The translations under genes and the position numbers were made by a program. The notes beneath the pieces were generated by a model that saw nothing but the letters and a program-made list of their open reading frames with translations, was not told the origin of the DNA and did not search any database. From Streptomyces sp. AC555_RSS877 (GTDB lineage Bacteria; Actinomycetota; Actinomycetes; Streptomycetales; Streptomycetaceae), in NCBI RefSeq assembly GCF_019049245.1, contig NZ_JAGMUK010000054.1, positions 62,001 through 126,000 on the forward strand: a DNA stretch of 64,000 nucleotides, in the 5' to 3' direction. Shown piece by piece: positions 15,139-24,282 of this stretch (position 1 is its first letter; each line of letters opens with the position of its first letter).

Positions 15139-17391
15139 ATGGCGACTTTCTTGCATCGGGTGGGCCAATGGGCCTTCCGCAAGCGCCGCATAGTGGTGCT
15201 GGCCTGGGTGGCGGTGCTGGCCGCCGTGTTCCTCGGGGCTTCCACCGCGTCCGAGGCACCAGACGACTCGTCCTCCCTGCCCGGCATCGAATCCCAGCAG
15301 GCGTTCGACCTGATCAATGAGCGTTTCCCGGGCGCCGAAGCGGACGGTGCCGAGGCCCGCATCGTGTTCGTCGCGGAACACGGTTCGCACGTCACCGCCG
15401 CCGCCAACCACTCGGCCATCGGCAAACTCGTTGCCGCGGTGGCCAACGGGGCACAGGTCGCCGACGCGACCAGCCCCTTCGACACGAACGCCGTCAGCAA
15501 GGACAAGTCGACGGCGTACGCCACCGTCACCTACAAGGTCGCCAGCGACGATCTCACCGACGCCAGCAAGACGGACCTGACCAAGGCGGTCGAGCAGGCC
15601 CGGGACGCGGGCCTGACCGTCGAGGTCGGCGGCTCCGCGCTGGAGACCGAAGCCGCGCAGGGCGTGGGTGAGGTACTCGGCGTTCTCGTCGCCGCGGTGG
15701 TTCTGCTGATCACCTTCGGCTCGCTCGCCGCCGCCGGCCTCCCCCTGCTCACCGCCATCCTCGGCGTCAGCATCAGCCTGGCCGCAATCACCGCCCTGAG
15801 CAGTGCCCTCGGGTTCTCCTCGACGGTCGGTGAACTGGCGATGATGCTCGGCCTCGCCGTCGGCATCGACTACTCCCTGTTCGTGGTCTCGCGCTACCGG
15901 GAGGAGCGGGCCAAGGGACACGAGCCGCAGGAGGCGGCTGCCCTCGCTGTGGGCACGGCCGGAAGCGCGGTCGTCTTCGCCGGCCTCACCGTCGTCATCG
16001 CTTTGCTGGGTCTCTCCGTCATCGGCGTCCCGATGCTCAGCAAGATGGGTATCGGCTCGGCAGGCGCAGTCATGGTCGGAGTCCTGATCGCCCTGACCGC
16101 AGTGCCGGCACTCCTGGGATTCTGGCCCAATGCGGTGCTCTCGCGCCGTGACCGCAAGGGCGGACGCCGCACCCGCACCAAGATCCTCAGCCCTATCGGC
16201 AGGACCAAGACGGCCGGCACCACCACGAAGGCCCCCTGGGGTGTTCGGTGGGCGCAGTTCGTGGTGCGCCGCCCGCTGCCGGTTCTGCTCCTGTCAGTGA
16301 TCGGCCTCGGGGCGCTCGCGGTGCCGTCGCTGGACCTGCGGATGGGTATGCCTGGCGATGAGGCCAAGTCGACCGCAACCACCGAGCGCCGCGCCTACGA
16401 CGCGCTCGCCGAGGGCTTCGGCCCGGGCTTCAACGGCCCGCTGACCGTGGTCGTCGACGTCAAGAAGGCCAAGGACCCGCAGGCGGCCGTGACCGCGGTC
16501 TCCGACAAGCTCGCCGAGACCAAGGGAGTCGTCTCCGTCTCCCCGGTACGGTTCAACGAGGCGAAAGACACAGCGGTGATCGCCGCTGTCCCCTCGACCG
16601 CACCCACCAGCCAGCAGACGCAGGACCTGGTGCACACCATCCGCAGCGAGCGCACCGCGGTGGAGTCCGCCACCGGCGCCGACTTCAAGGTCACCGGCAC
16701 CACCGCCCTGAACATCGACGTGGGCCAGAAGATGCAGGACGCCCTCATTCCCTACCTCGCGGTCGTCGTCGGTCTCGCCTTCCTCCTCCTGGCCCTGGTC
16801 TTCCGTTCGATCCTGGTGCCGCTCAAGGCCGCGCTCGGCTTCCTGCTGTCCGTCGGTGCAGCTCTCGGCGCGATCGTCACGGTCTTCCAACAGGGCCACG
16901 GAGCCGGCATCTTCGGCGTCGACGAAACCGGCCCGATCATGAGCACCATGCCCATCTTCCTGGTGGGTATCGTCTTCGGCCTCGCCATGGACTATCAGGT
17001 CTTCCTCGTCTCCCGGATCCGCGAGGCGCACATCCACGGAGAAGGGCCCGGCCAGGCCATCGTCACCGGTTTCCGGCACAGCGCCCAGGTCGTAGGGGCA
17101 GCAGCGCTGATCATGATGGCGGTGTTCGGCGGGTTCATGACGGGCGGCGAATCCCTGGTCAAGATGGTCGGCTTCGGACTGGCCAGTGCCGTCTTCTTCG
17201 ACGCCTTCGTCGTCCGTATGGCATTCGTGCCCGCGGTCCTGGCGCTCCTCGGCAAGCGGGCATGGTGGCTCCCACGCCGGCTGGACCGGCTGATGCCCCG
17301 CGTCGACGTCGAGGGCGAAGCACTCACCCAACAGGTCTCCGCGCCGCATGATCTGCCTGCCGACAATCCACGGGCCTCCGTGACGGCCTGA
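15139..17391 (+). CDS. MMPL/RND-family transporter
   Basis: This 750-residue exporter is of the MMPL family (MmpL/HpnN/ActII-3-like), acting in lipid or polyketide export across the membrane. Two halves each have one helix, a large extracytoplasmic domain and five helices. Conserved motifs are ALMLGLAVGIDYSLFVVSRY-like in half one (MMLGLAVGIDYSLFVVSRYR) and GLAMDYQVFLVSRIREAH in half two. These carry the Asp-Tyr pairs that relay protons. I chose the ATG at 15139 because GGAGA lies 8 nt upstream; longer starts at 15124 or 15076 have weaker sites. It is followed by a NarL-type sensor pair that may control it. Confidence 0.9.
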   Translation: MATFLHRVGQWAFRKRRIVVLAWVAVLAAVFLGASTASEAPDDSSSLPGIESQQAFDLINERFPGAEADGAEARIVFVAEHGSHVTAAANHSAIGKLVAAVANGAQVADATSPFDTNAVSKDKSTAYATVTYKVASDDLTDASKTDLTKAVEQARDAGLTVEVGGSALETEAAQGVGEVLGVLVAAVVLLITFGSLAAAGLPLLTAILGVSISLAAITALSSALGFSSTVGELAMMLGLAVGIDYSLFVVSRYREERAKGHEPQEAAALAVGTAGSAVVFAGLTVVIALLGLSVIGVPMLSKMGIGSAGAVMVGVLIALTAVPALLGFWPNAVLSRRDRKGGRRTRTKILSPIGRTKTAGTTTKAPWGVRWAQFVVRRPLPVLLLSVIGLGALAVPSLDLRMGMPGDEAKSTATTERRAYDALAEGFGPGFNGPLTVVVDVKKAKDPQAAVTAVSDKLAETKGVVSVSPVRFNEAKDTAVIAAVPSTAPTSQQTQDLVHTIRSERTAVESATGADFKVTGTTALNIDVGQKMQDALIPYLAVVVGLAFLLLALVFRSILVPLKAALGFLLSVGAALGAIVTVFQQGHGAGIFGVDETGPIMSTMPIFLVGIVFGLAMDYQVFLVSRIREAHIHGEGPGQAIVTGFRHSAQVVGAAALIMMAVFGGFMTGGESLVKMVGFGLASAVFFDAFVVRMAFVPAVLALLGKRAWWLPRRLDRLMPRVDVEGEALTQQVSAPHDLPADNPRASVTA

Positions 17392-17495
17392 CGCACGTGC
17401 CGGCCGGGCCGCTCGGACCCCGTCCCAGAGCGGCCCGGACTGGCCTCCACTCTGTCCACTTCTTCAGCCCTCGGTCACGGCACTGCGGAGAAACC

Positions 17496-18752
17496 ATGGT
17501 CACCCGCCTGCGACGTTGCATCGATCGGCACCCCCGCCTCGTCGAAGCGGCTTTCCTCCTGTTGATCTATGCGGCCACCAGCAACCAGTACCGCCGGGTC
17601 GGCGACGACACCCTGTGGTGGCCGGGCTTCGCCCTCGCGGCAGTCACCTGTACGAGCCTGCTGGCGCGCCGCCGACACCCCGGCACCGTTGTCGTCCTCA
17701 CCACCCTCGGCACCGCCGTCGCAGGCGCCCAGGGCAGCACCTTCGGCCCCCTCCTGCTGCTCCCGGTCATCGTCGCCCTGTACGAACTGACTCTCCAGGT
17801 CTCTCAGCAAGCCATCCGCCTCTACGGTCTCCTGGCTGCTGTCGTCCTCGTGCCCACTGCCCTGCGCTGGGATGCCGAGGATGAGCCCTGGGCGAACGAA
17901 GCGGTGAGCCTTGCCTTCTGGATCCTGCTGCCCATCCTGCATGGATTGGCCGTGCGAGCCCGCCGCGCGTACATGGACACCGTCCGCACCCGTGCCGAGG
18001 ACGCCGAACGCACCCGCTACGAGGAAGCACAACGCCGCGTCACCGAAGAACGTGTCCGCATCGCCCGGGAACTGCACGATGTGGTGGCCCACCACATGGC
18101 TCTAGCCAACGCTCAGGCCGCCACAGCCGCCCACCTGTTCTCCACTCATCCCGCGCAGACCGGCCGCATCCTCACCGAACTCACCGGCACGACCACGGCA
18201 GCGCTGCGCGAACTCGAGGCGACCGTGGGCCTGTTGCGCCAGTCCGAGACCGCAGAGGAATCGCTCAATCCCGCACCTGGACTTGACCGGCTTCCTGACC
18301 TGGTCGCCGCCTTCGCCGCCGCCGCACTGCACATCACGATCGCTGTCGAAGGCCCCGTGAAGCCCCTGTCGGCCGGGGTAGACCTGAGCGCCTTCCGCAT
18401 TGTGCAGGAAGCGCTCACCAATGTTGCCAAACACGCCGCGGTGAACACGGCACATGTCCACCTCGCCTACGCCCGAGAGCAGTTGACGATCACCGTGAGC
18501 AACGACAGCAGTCCGATCGCGCCCCCGCGCGCACCCGGCGGAGGCTTCGGTCTCATCGGCATGCGAGAGCGCGCTCAGTCCGCCGGGGGCCGCTTCCGTG
18601 CAGGGCGCCGCCCGGAAGGCGGCTTCGCCGTCACGGCCGAACTTCCCATCAGCGCCAGAGCAGAGAGTGAGTTCCATGACGATCCGCGTACTGATTGCCG
18701 ACGACCAGGCCCTGCTGCGAGCGACCTTCCGGGTGCTGATCGACTCCTGTGA
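17496..18752 (+). CDS. NarL-type sensor histidine kinase
   Basis: This 418-residue kinase has about five N-terminal membrane helices (residues 18-155), a coiled segment and a HisKA_3 dimerisation box (VRIARELHDVVAHHMALANAQ; phospho-His in ELHD). An HATPase domain follows (EALTNVAKHA N-box, GGGFGLIGMRERAQSAGG G-boxes). GGAG lies 6 nt before the ATG at 17496. Its end overlaps the regulator start by 77 nt, so the last 25 or so residues are encoded twice in different frames. The signal is unknown. The gene follows mmpL after 104 nt. Confidence 0.9.
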   Translation: MVTRLRRCIDRHPRLVEAAFLLLIYAATSNQYRRVGDDTLWWPGFALAAVTCTSLLARRRHPGTVVVLTTLGTAVAGAQGSTFGPLLLLPVIVALYELTLQVSQQAIRLYGLLAAVVLVPTALRWDAEDEPWANEAVSLAFWILLPILHGLAVRARRAYMDTVRTRAEDAERTRYEEAQRRVTEERVRIARELHDVVAHHMALANAQAATAAHLFSTHPAQTGRILTELTGTTTAALRELEATVGLLRQSETAEESLNPAPGLDRLPDLVAAFAAAALHITIAVEGPVKPLSAGVDLSAFRIVQEALTNVAKHAAVNTAHVHLAYAREQLTITVSNDSSPIAPPRAPGGGFGLIGMRERAQSAGGRFRAGRRPEGGFAVTAELPISARAESEFHDDPRTDCRRPGPAASDLPGADRLL

Positions 18753-19347
18753 CGACATGGAGGTCGTCGCCGAGGCCGCCGACGGACAGCAGGCCATCAC
18801 GCTGGCCGGCATCCACCGCCCGGACGTCGTTCTGATGGACATCCGCATGCCCGGCACCGACGGACTGGCCGCGACCGCCGCCATCTGCGACCAGAGCGAG
18901 CTGCAGGACACACGCGTCCTCATCCTCACCACGTTCCAGACCGACGAGCACGTCGCCCAGGCCCTGCACCTGGGTGCGAGTGGCTTCCTCGGCAAGAGCA
19001 CCACTGCCGACGCCTTCCTCGACGGCATCCGCACGGTCGCCTCCGGTGACGCCTTGCTGTCACCCGTAGCCACCCGCTCACTGATCACCCGCTTCCTTGC
19101 CCTACCCGTGCCCACCTCCGTCGCCCCTGCCCCCGAGCGATTCAGCAGCCTTACTCCGCGCGAGCGCGAGGTGCTGGCCGTGGTCGCGGAGGGCAAATCC
19201 AACGACGAGATCGCCGAGGAACTCTTCCTCAGCCCTCTGACCGTCCGCACCCACGTACAGCGCGCCAAAACCAAGACGGGCGCCCGCGATCGTGCACAGC
19301 TCGTCGCCTTCGCCTACCAGTCCGGCCTGATGCAACCGCCGCAGTGA
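18676..19347 (+). CDS. NarL/LuxR-family response regulator
   Basis: This 223-residue regulator has a receiver domain (DDQ acidic pair, Asp in VVLMDIRMPGTDG, Thr in LILTTFQTDEHV, Lys in LGKSTTADAF) followed by a LuxR-type helix-turn-helix (TPREREVLAVVAEGKSNDEI, then SPLTVRTHVQRAKTK). It pairs with the kinase whose 3' end it overlaps. The regulon is not evident; the MMPL gene upstream is the natural candidate. Confidence 0.92.
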   Translation: MTIRVLIADDQALLRATFRVLIDSCDDMEVVAEAADGQQAITLAGIHRPDVVLMDIRMPGTDGLAATAAICDQSELQDTRVLILTTFQTDEHVAQALHLGASGFLGKSTTADAFLDGIRTVASGDALLSPVATRSLITRFLALPVPTSVAPAPERFSSLTPREREVLAVVAEGKSNDEIAEELFLSPLTVRTHVQRAKTKTGARDRAQLVAFAYQSGLMQPPQ

Positions 19348-19524
19348 CAGACGAGGCGACCAGCGCCTTTCACCGGCCCCCAGGGACGCCTCCAAGTCGC
19401 CCGAGCCCCCGCCGCACGCCGCAACAGGGCCGCCATCCCTTGTCGACGCTGCCGCTCTCGCAGGCATCGGGCATGCCCTGTCCCTGACCGATCAAGCCAC
19501 TCAGAAGACGGGACACAAGACATC

Positions 19525-20508
19525 GTGACGCACCCACGCTTCGTTCTGACCGGAATCCTCCTGTCCGCAGTAGTCCTGACCGTCGCCGTCGCCGAGACCC
19601 GTCAGGACAGCGACACTGCTAGGGACAGCGTCCTGCAGGGCCCCTATGTCGCTCTCGGCGACTCCTACACTTCCGGTCCACGCATACCAGCTCAGAGCGG
19701 CAAACCCGCTGGCTGTGACCGCTCCGACCACAACTACCCGGCGCTGCTCGCCGCCCGGCTCAAGCTCAAACCGGGCATGTTCCGCGACATGAGCTGCAGC
19801 GGCGCGACGACAGCGGACTTCACCTCGCCTCAGTCCACCGACGACGGCCACAATCCTGCACAGCTCTCCGCCCTGTCCCGCCGGACCCGGCTCGTCACCG
19901 TCGGCATCGGAGGCAATGACATCGGCTTCAGCAGCATGCTCACCCGCTGCCTCACCATGGGAACGGCGTACAAGCTCATCACTCGCAACAAGGACGTCTC
20001 GGTCGACGCTCCCTGCCGAGAGCGTTACGTCAAGGACGGCACCGACAGGACGCAGCAGCGGATGACAGCGCTGGGAACGGCACTGTCCGACCTGACGCAA
20101 GAGATCAGGCGGCGTGCGCCCAGGGCGCACCTCTACATCGTCGGCTACCCCGCGATCCTGCCGCCCGGCGGCACGGGATGCGGACCCGTCCTTCCCCTTG
20201 CTCCCGGCGATATCGCCTACCTGCGGGAGAGGGAAGACCAGCTCAACAAGGTGCTGCGGCAACAGGCCCAAACAGCCGGCGCCACCTACGTGGACACCGA
20301 AACCGAATCCCGGGAGCACGGCGTCTGCTCAGCCCAGGACACACGATGGATCGAGCCATTGATCCCCAGTAGCCCGGCGGCACCGATACACCCCAACGCT
20401 CGCGGACAACGCGGAGTCACGCAGATCATCCTGCGTGCCATGGGGGCAACAAACCGACATGTCGAAGCATGCGCAGCGAGGCGAACCACATCCCCCACAC
20501 CCAGGTGA
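19525..20508 (+). CDS. Secreted SGNH/GDSL hydrolase (lipase-like)
   Basis: This 327-residue secreted esterase or lipase resembles the Streptomyces SGNH lipases. A signal-like N-terminus (RFVLTGILLSAVVLTVAVAE) precedes the catalytic block GDSYTSG (nucleophile Ser47). Oxyanion-hole residues are in SCSGATTAD and GIGGNDIGF, and the catalytic Asp/His motif is near HPNARGQ. Six Cys suggest disulphides, as in the S. coelicolor/S. rimosus enzymes. The GTG start at 19525 has only a weak ribosome site. It converges on the LysR gene downstream. Confidence 0.88.
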   Translation: MTHPRFVLTGILLSAVVLTVAVAETRQDSDTARDSVLQGPYVALGDSYTSGPRIPAQSGKPAGCDRSDHNYPALLAARLKLKPGMFRDMSCSGATTADFTSPQSTDDGHNPAQLSALSRRTRLVTVGIGGNDIGFSSMLTRCLTMGTAYKLITRNKDVSVDAPCRERYVKDGTDRTQQRMTALGTALSDLTQEIRRRAPRAHLYIVGYPAILPPGGTGCGPVLPLAPGDIAYLREREDQLNKVLRQQAQTAGATYVDTETESREHGVCSAQDTRWIEPLIPSSPAAPIHPNARGQRGVTQIILRAMGATNRHVEACAARRTTSPTPR

Positions 20509-20674
20509 TGCCCACCTACTCTTGATCCTCACGCACCCCCAAATCAGCGACAGAGCCCAAGAAGTGAACCAGAGCCCGAGAAGGGACAGCAGATGTTCAC
20601 CCCTTCGGGAGGCAGTCCCGAGGGCCGCGGCGTTCGAATTGTTCACGGGCTGCAGCAGCACCGGTTGCCGGTGT

Positions 20675-21526
20675 TCAGTGGCGGTACGCGGCTGTCGCGA
20701 GCTCGATGAAGGATCGGATCAAGGGGTTGGTGTCACTTTCGTTCCACGCCGCCACCACTCGGCTCGGTGCCATGTCGATCAGCGGTACCACGACCAACTC
20801 CGCGGGCAGGTCGTGTCCGAGCGGGGCCAGGCCGACCGTTCCGCTCCACAGCACGGCCTGCAGGCATTCCTGGACGGCGCGCACTGCTGGGCCCGCTCGC
20901 GGCTTGCCGCCGTTCCAGTATGACTGCCAGATGGGGTCGGTTCCCGCAGGGAACTGAAACCAGCGGCGGTCGCTCAGGTCGACCAGGCGCAGCCGGTCGC
21001 GGCGGGCCAGCGGATCATCGGCGCGCAGGACCGCGCCGACTGGATCGGTCCGCAGCGCACGGACCGTCAGGGCGGTCTCGTCGAACGGAGCTCGGGTCAA
21101 GGCGACGTCGACCAGGCCGGCGCGCAGCCCGCACGTCGGGTCGGTCAGATCGGTGTCGCGGATGCGGATGTCGATGCCGGGGTGGCGTCGGCGGTAGGCG
21201 GCGGCCAGCCTGGTCATTCCCGGGTCGGTGCCGTCGCCCAGGATGCCGACGGTGATGGTCGCGACGCCGGCCGCGGCGCTTACGCGCACGCGGACGCTGT
21301 CGGCATGGTCGAGCAGGGCCCGCGCCTCGTCGAGCAGCACCGTGCCCACCGCAGTGAGCGTGACGCCGACAGGCGAGCGGGTGAACAGCAGGGCCCCGAC
21401 GTCGGCCTCCAGCTGCTTGATCGCCCGGCTCAGCGGCGGCTGACTCATGTGCAGCCGGTTGGCGGCCCGGCCGAAGTGGAGTTCCTCGGCGACCGCCACG
21501 AAGTAACGCAGGGTTCGTAGCTCCAC
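20675..21526 (-). CDS. LysR-family transcriptional regulator
   Basis: This 283-residue LysR regulator starts from GTG at 21526 (VELRTLRYFVAVAEELHFGR, helix-turn-helix RAANRLHMSQPPLSRAIKQL at about residues 18-37). A standard effector-binding domain follows. A dyad with T-N11-A spacing (21534-21552) lies 7 nt upstream of the start codon, suggesting autoregulation and control of the divergent genes. Those divergent genes are now only remnants (cupin and DoxX-like starts at 21609 and 21755), so its main target may be lost. Confidence 0.9.
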   Translation of the reverse strand: MELRTLRYFVAVAEELHFGRAANRLHMSQPPLSRAIKQLEADVGALLFTRSPVGVTLTAVGTVLLDEARALLDHADSVRVRVSAAAGVATITVGILGDGTDPGMTRLAAAYRRRHPGIDIRIRDTDLTDPTCGLRAGLVDVALTRAPFDETALTVRALRTDPVGAVLRADDPLARRDRLRLVDLSDRRWFQFPAGTDPIWQSYWNGGKPRAGPAVRAVQECLQAVLWSGTVGLAPLGHDLPAELVVVPLIDMAPSRVVAAWNESDTNPLIRSFIELATAAYRH

Positions 21527-21533
21527 GCTGCAA

Positions 21534-21552
21534 CGATACCGACGAGGTATCG
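21534..21552. promoter_or_regulatory. LysR box CGATACC-N5-GGTATCG
   Basis: Seven-base perfect arms surround GACGA. Counting T-N11-A, this is a canonical LysR site, placed between the LysR gene and the divergent cupin remnant. The same dyad occurs at 10294-10320 and, with two changes, at 24251-24269. Confidence 0.65.
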
Positions 21553-21608
21553 GCAACTGCGGGATCGGTCTTGGACACGGGGAGGGCCCCGGCTGTGCAC
21601 TCGTGAGC

Positions 21609-21758
21609 ATGACCGAAGAAGCCAAGACCAGCGAACCGCAGGCTGACCCCGCCGTATCGGTGGTGGGTCCCGCCGAAGGCGAGACGATCGCCCCATACCC
21701 CGCACACACGCAACCGACAGGGCCCTGTAAACCGGTGGCCCATGAACGGGAACCATGA
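21609..21758 (+). pseudogene. Cupin-domain protein, N-terminal remnant
   Basis: A 49-residue frame starts with a typical quercetinase-like cupin N-terminus (PAVSVVGPAEGETI). It then leaves the family at once and ends at 21758, with no metal-binding cupin motifs. About 100 or more residues are missing. It is divergent from the LysR gene with the LysR box between them, and its stop overlaps the next ATG (ATGA). This is the layout of a former regulator/cupin/DoxX unit. Confidence 0.45.
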
Positions 21759-21790
21759 ACATCGCCTATTGGATCGGCGCGGGACTACCG
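21755..21790 (+). pseudogene. DoxX-like N-terminal remnant
   Basis: The reading MNIAYWIGAGL matches the usual opening of small DoxX-type membrane proteins, but it turns into unrelated sequence after about 11 codons. The ATG overlaps the stop of the cupin remnant, as expected for a coupled operon. The call rests on very little sequence. Confidence 0.3.
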
Positions 21791-21950
21791 CGGCTTTCCG
21801 CCGCGCTTCCAGAACCGCCCGCATCGACGGCGTCCGCCACCCCCACAACATCTCGGCCAGCAACGAGCCGAGAATCCCGTGACAGCTGCAATCCCATGTC
21901 TGACCAGCGAAATCCGCACACGAGGTTCGGAAAGAGAGCGACCTCTTATC

Positions 21951-23348
21951 TTATATACGTGCCCTTCCGTTGTGGCTGCTATGACCGTGCACGGGCTCGG
22001 TGCCAGGCCGGTCGCGAAGCCGGAGGCTGATCAGCGCGGTGATGGTGAAGGCGGCGACCTGGTAGAGCATGGCGTGCCGGAACGCGGTGTCCGCATCGGC
22101 GGCGGGGGCATAGTAGGCGAGTCCGGCCGCGGTCACTCCGACGGATCCGCCGAGCTGCTGTGCTGTGGGCAGCAGTCCGGAGACCGAACCGGCGGCGGGG
22201 CCGTGCACCTCGGCCAGGACCAGCGTGAACACCGAGGCGGTGAAGGCACCGAACGCGGCTCCGCCGACGGCCAGCACGGGCAGTGCCGCCTGGCGTCCCG
22301 CTGCCGAGCCGACGAGCGGGGCCAGCGCCAGACACATCCCGGCCAGCACCAGGGACGCGACGGTGAGCACCCCCGGCCCGTGCCGGCGGGTGAGAGCGGG
22401 CGCGGCTCTGCTGCCGACAACCGCGGCGGCGGCGAACGGTGCTGACGTCAGCGCGGCCGCCAGGGCCGAGTACCCGACGGCGGACTGAAGGTGGAGGAAG
22501 AGCAGGTAGGTGAAGGAGGGCACGCCCGTGTTGAACACGAACACCAGCAACGTGCCCCGGCGCGCCGACCGGTCACGCAGCACCGCGGGATGGATCAGCG
22601 GGTCGGGCCGGTGCGGGAGGCTCCGGACGAAGTGGCCGAGGGCGGCAACAGCCACGGCGAATCCGGCCCATGTCCACCAGGGCCAGCCTGCTTCCCGCCC
22701 CAGCGCCAGGGGCAGGACCAGTGCGCCGGCTCCCACGGTGACCAGCAACGCACCCAGCCTGTCGACGCGGAGTCCGGCTGCCCCGCGGGTGCGGGGCAGC
22801 GCGGTCGCTCCGGCCAGCGAGGCGAGCGCCACCGGCACGGTGAGGAGCATCACCGGCCGCCAGCCGAGGCCGAAGAGATCGGCGCTGAGGACGAGGCCAC
22901 CGATCAGGGGCCCGGCCAGTGACGCGACGGCCATGGTGGCGCCGTACAGGCCCAGCGCACGCGGTCGGCGTGTTGCGGGAGTAGCGGCCCGGATGAGCGA
23001 CAGGACCTGGGGGGCGACCAGGCCGCTGCCCGCGCCCTGCACCAGCCGGGCCGCGATCAGTGATGCGGCGTCGGGGGCACACGCGCCGGCCACCGAGCCC
23101 GCGGTGAAGACCACGGTGCCCGTCACGAACAGGCGGCGGTAGCCGTACCGGTCGCCGAGCCGTGCGGCGGGGATGAGCAGGCACGCGTACGTCAGGGTGT
23201 ATCCGGCCAGGACCAGTTGCACGGCGCCGGAAGAAGCGTCCAGGCCGGCCTGTATCGCCGGCGCAGCCACCTGGGCGACAGTGACGTTGAGCAGTTGCAC
23301 GAAAGTGGCGCTGAGCACCACCGGCAGCACCAGGCGATGGCCGCTCAC
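21951..23348 (-). CDS. MFS drug-export transporter
   Basis: This 465-residue major facilitator has 14 predicted helices, of the DHA2 (EmrB/QacA) type. Motif A is seen as AARLGDRYGYRRLFVTG (about residues 60-76). The motif C-like GLYGATMAVASLAGPLIGG lies near 132-150. It should export small hydrophobic compounds by proton antiport. The GTG at 23348 overlaps the hydrolase stop (GTGA), so the two are translationally coupled. With the divergent LysR gene they form a compact detoxification or resistance unit. Confidence 0.9.
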   Translation of the reverse strand: MSGHRLVLPVVLSATFVQLLNVTVAQVAAPAIQAGLDASSGAVQLVLAGYTLTYACLLIPAARLGDRYGYRRLFVTGTVVFTAGSVAGACAPDAASLIAARLVQGAGSGLVAPQVLSLIRAATPATRRPRALGLYGATMAVASLAGPLIGGLVLSADLFGLGWRPVMLLTVPVALASLAGATALPRTRGAAGLRVDRLGALLVTVGAGALVLPLALGREAGWPWWTWAGFAVAVAALGHFVRSLPHRPDPLIHPAVLRDRSARRGTLLVFVFNTGVPSFTYLLFLHLQSAVGYSALAAALTSAPFAAAAVVGSRAAPALTRRHGPGVLTVASLVLAGMCLALAPLVGSAAGRQAALPVLAVGGAAFGAFTASVFTLVLAEVHGPAAGSVSGLLPTAQQLGGSVGVTAAGLAYYAPAADADTAFRHAMLYQVAAFTITALISLRLRDRPGTEPVHGHSSHNGRARI

Positions 23349-24190
23349 GGCAGCAGAGCCGCAGCGAGCTCACGGGGCCGGGCGGCGAACGGACTGTGGC
23401 TGCCCGGGAGGGTGCGCACGGTGAACGGATTGCCGGGCATGGCCCGGTCGGCCTCCGCGATCATCAAATCCTGCACGGTTGGCGGCAGCGCCCGGTCGTC
23501 CGCACAGCGCAGGAAGGTCCGCGGTACACGCCCCCAGCGTTGCGGAGTCACGATGACCGGCGTGGTCGGGATCGCCAGCGGCAGATCGGGGCTCAGTGCC
23601 GAGCGCCAGCGGTCGAAGCGGTCCAGAGCGGTGTCGTGATAGTGGGTCTGCCGCAGTTCCTCGACGTAGGCGGGATCCTGTGAGAGCGGGTTGATCCGCA
23701 CGGCGCCCAGCTCCCCAGGGTCGCCGAGATTGAGACTCTGGCCCCGGGCCGTGACGTTCTCGGGCGAGTCGAGATAGTCGAAGAACCGCGACCGTCCGGC
23801 AGGCACGAAGGCCGAGAGATAGACGATCTCATCGACGAGTTCGGGTGCACGCTCGGCGGCCAGTGACGCGGGGCCGCCGCCCGCGCTGTGCGCGACGAGG
23901 ACGACACGACGGTGGTGGCGGGCTTGGCGCAGCGTGTCCAGCACGGTCTCGGCGCAGTCGTCCATCGTCACGGTGGCGAGCGCGGACTTCTCGGTCAACA
24001 AGCCCGGCTGGCCCGGCTGGAGGTATCCGCTGGGCAGCGGTGCGTCGAAGCCGTGCCCTGGCAGGTCGACGGCCATACTCGCGGCACCCAGTGCGGCGAG
24101 TGCGCGCTGCGTCGCCGCCCACTGCCCGGAGCCGTGCCAGGCCCCGTGCACGAAGACGAAGACGGTGCCTGTGGAGGAAAAATCAGTCAT
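23345..24190 (-). CDS. Alpha/beta hydrolase
   Basis: This 281-residue alpha/beta-hydrolase has oxyanion-hole motif FVHGAWHGSGQW near the start. The nucleophile elbow is AHSAGGGPAS (Ser in HSAGG, about residue 96), and the late His is in PGSHSPF. The build resembles EstC/salicylate-esterase-like enzymes of plants and Streptomyces (PGHGFDAPLPSGYLQ). Substrates are unknown; an aromatic ester is plausible. It is the first gene of the minus-strand operon with the MFS exporter, and is divergent from the LysR gene with a LysR box between them. Confidence 0.88.
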   Translation of the reverse strand: MTDFSSTGTVFVFVHGAWHGSGQWAATQRALAALGAASMAVDLPGHGFDAPLPSGYLQPGQPGLLTEKSALATVTMDDCAETVLDTLRQARHHRRVVLVAHSAGGGPASLAAERAPELVDEIVYLSAFVPAGRSRFFDYLDSPENVTARGQSLNLGDPGELGAVRINPLSQDPAYVEELRQTHYHDTALDRFDRWRSALSPDLPLAIPTTPVIVTPQRWGRVPRTFLRCADDRALPPTVQDLMIAEADRAMPGNPFTVRTLPGSHSPFAARPRELAAALLP

Positions 24191-24250
24191 GACCACATTC
24201 CACGTGCCCCAGCCCTCATCATCCAGCGCAAGATCTGACAAGCTGCCCCG

Positions 24251-24269
24251 CGATACATATGAGGTATGA
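24251..24269. promoter_or_regulatory. LysR-type box between hydrolase operon and LysR gene
   Basis: CGATACA-TATGA-GGTATGA has the same 7-5-7 layout as the perfect dyad at 21534-21552. It sits 61 nt upstream of the hydrolase start and 13 nt before the LysR start, so it can control both directions. Confidence 0.6.
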
Positions 24270-24282
24270 CTGGGAGGCTGGC

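Noticed and set aside
14410..15921. 503-codon minus-strand frame across the kinase 3' end and mmpL
   Set aside because: It overlaps two genes with clear domains and has no ribosome site or family features.
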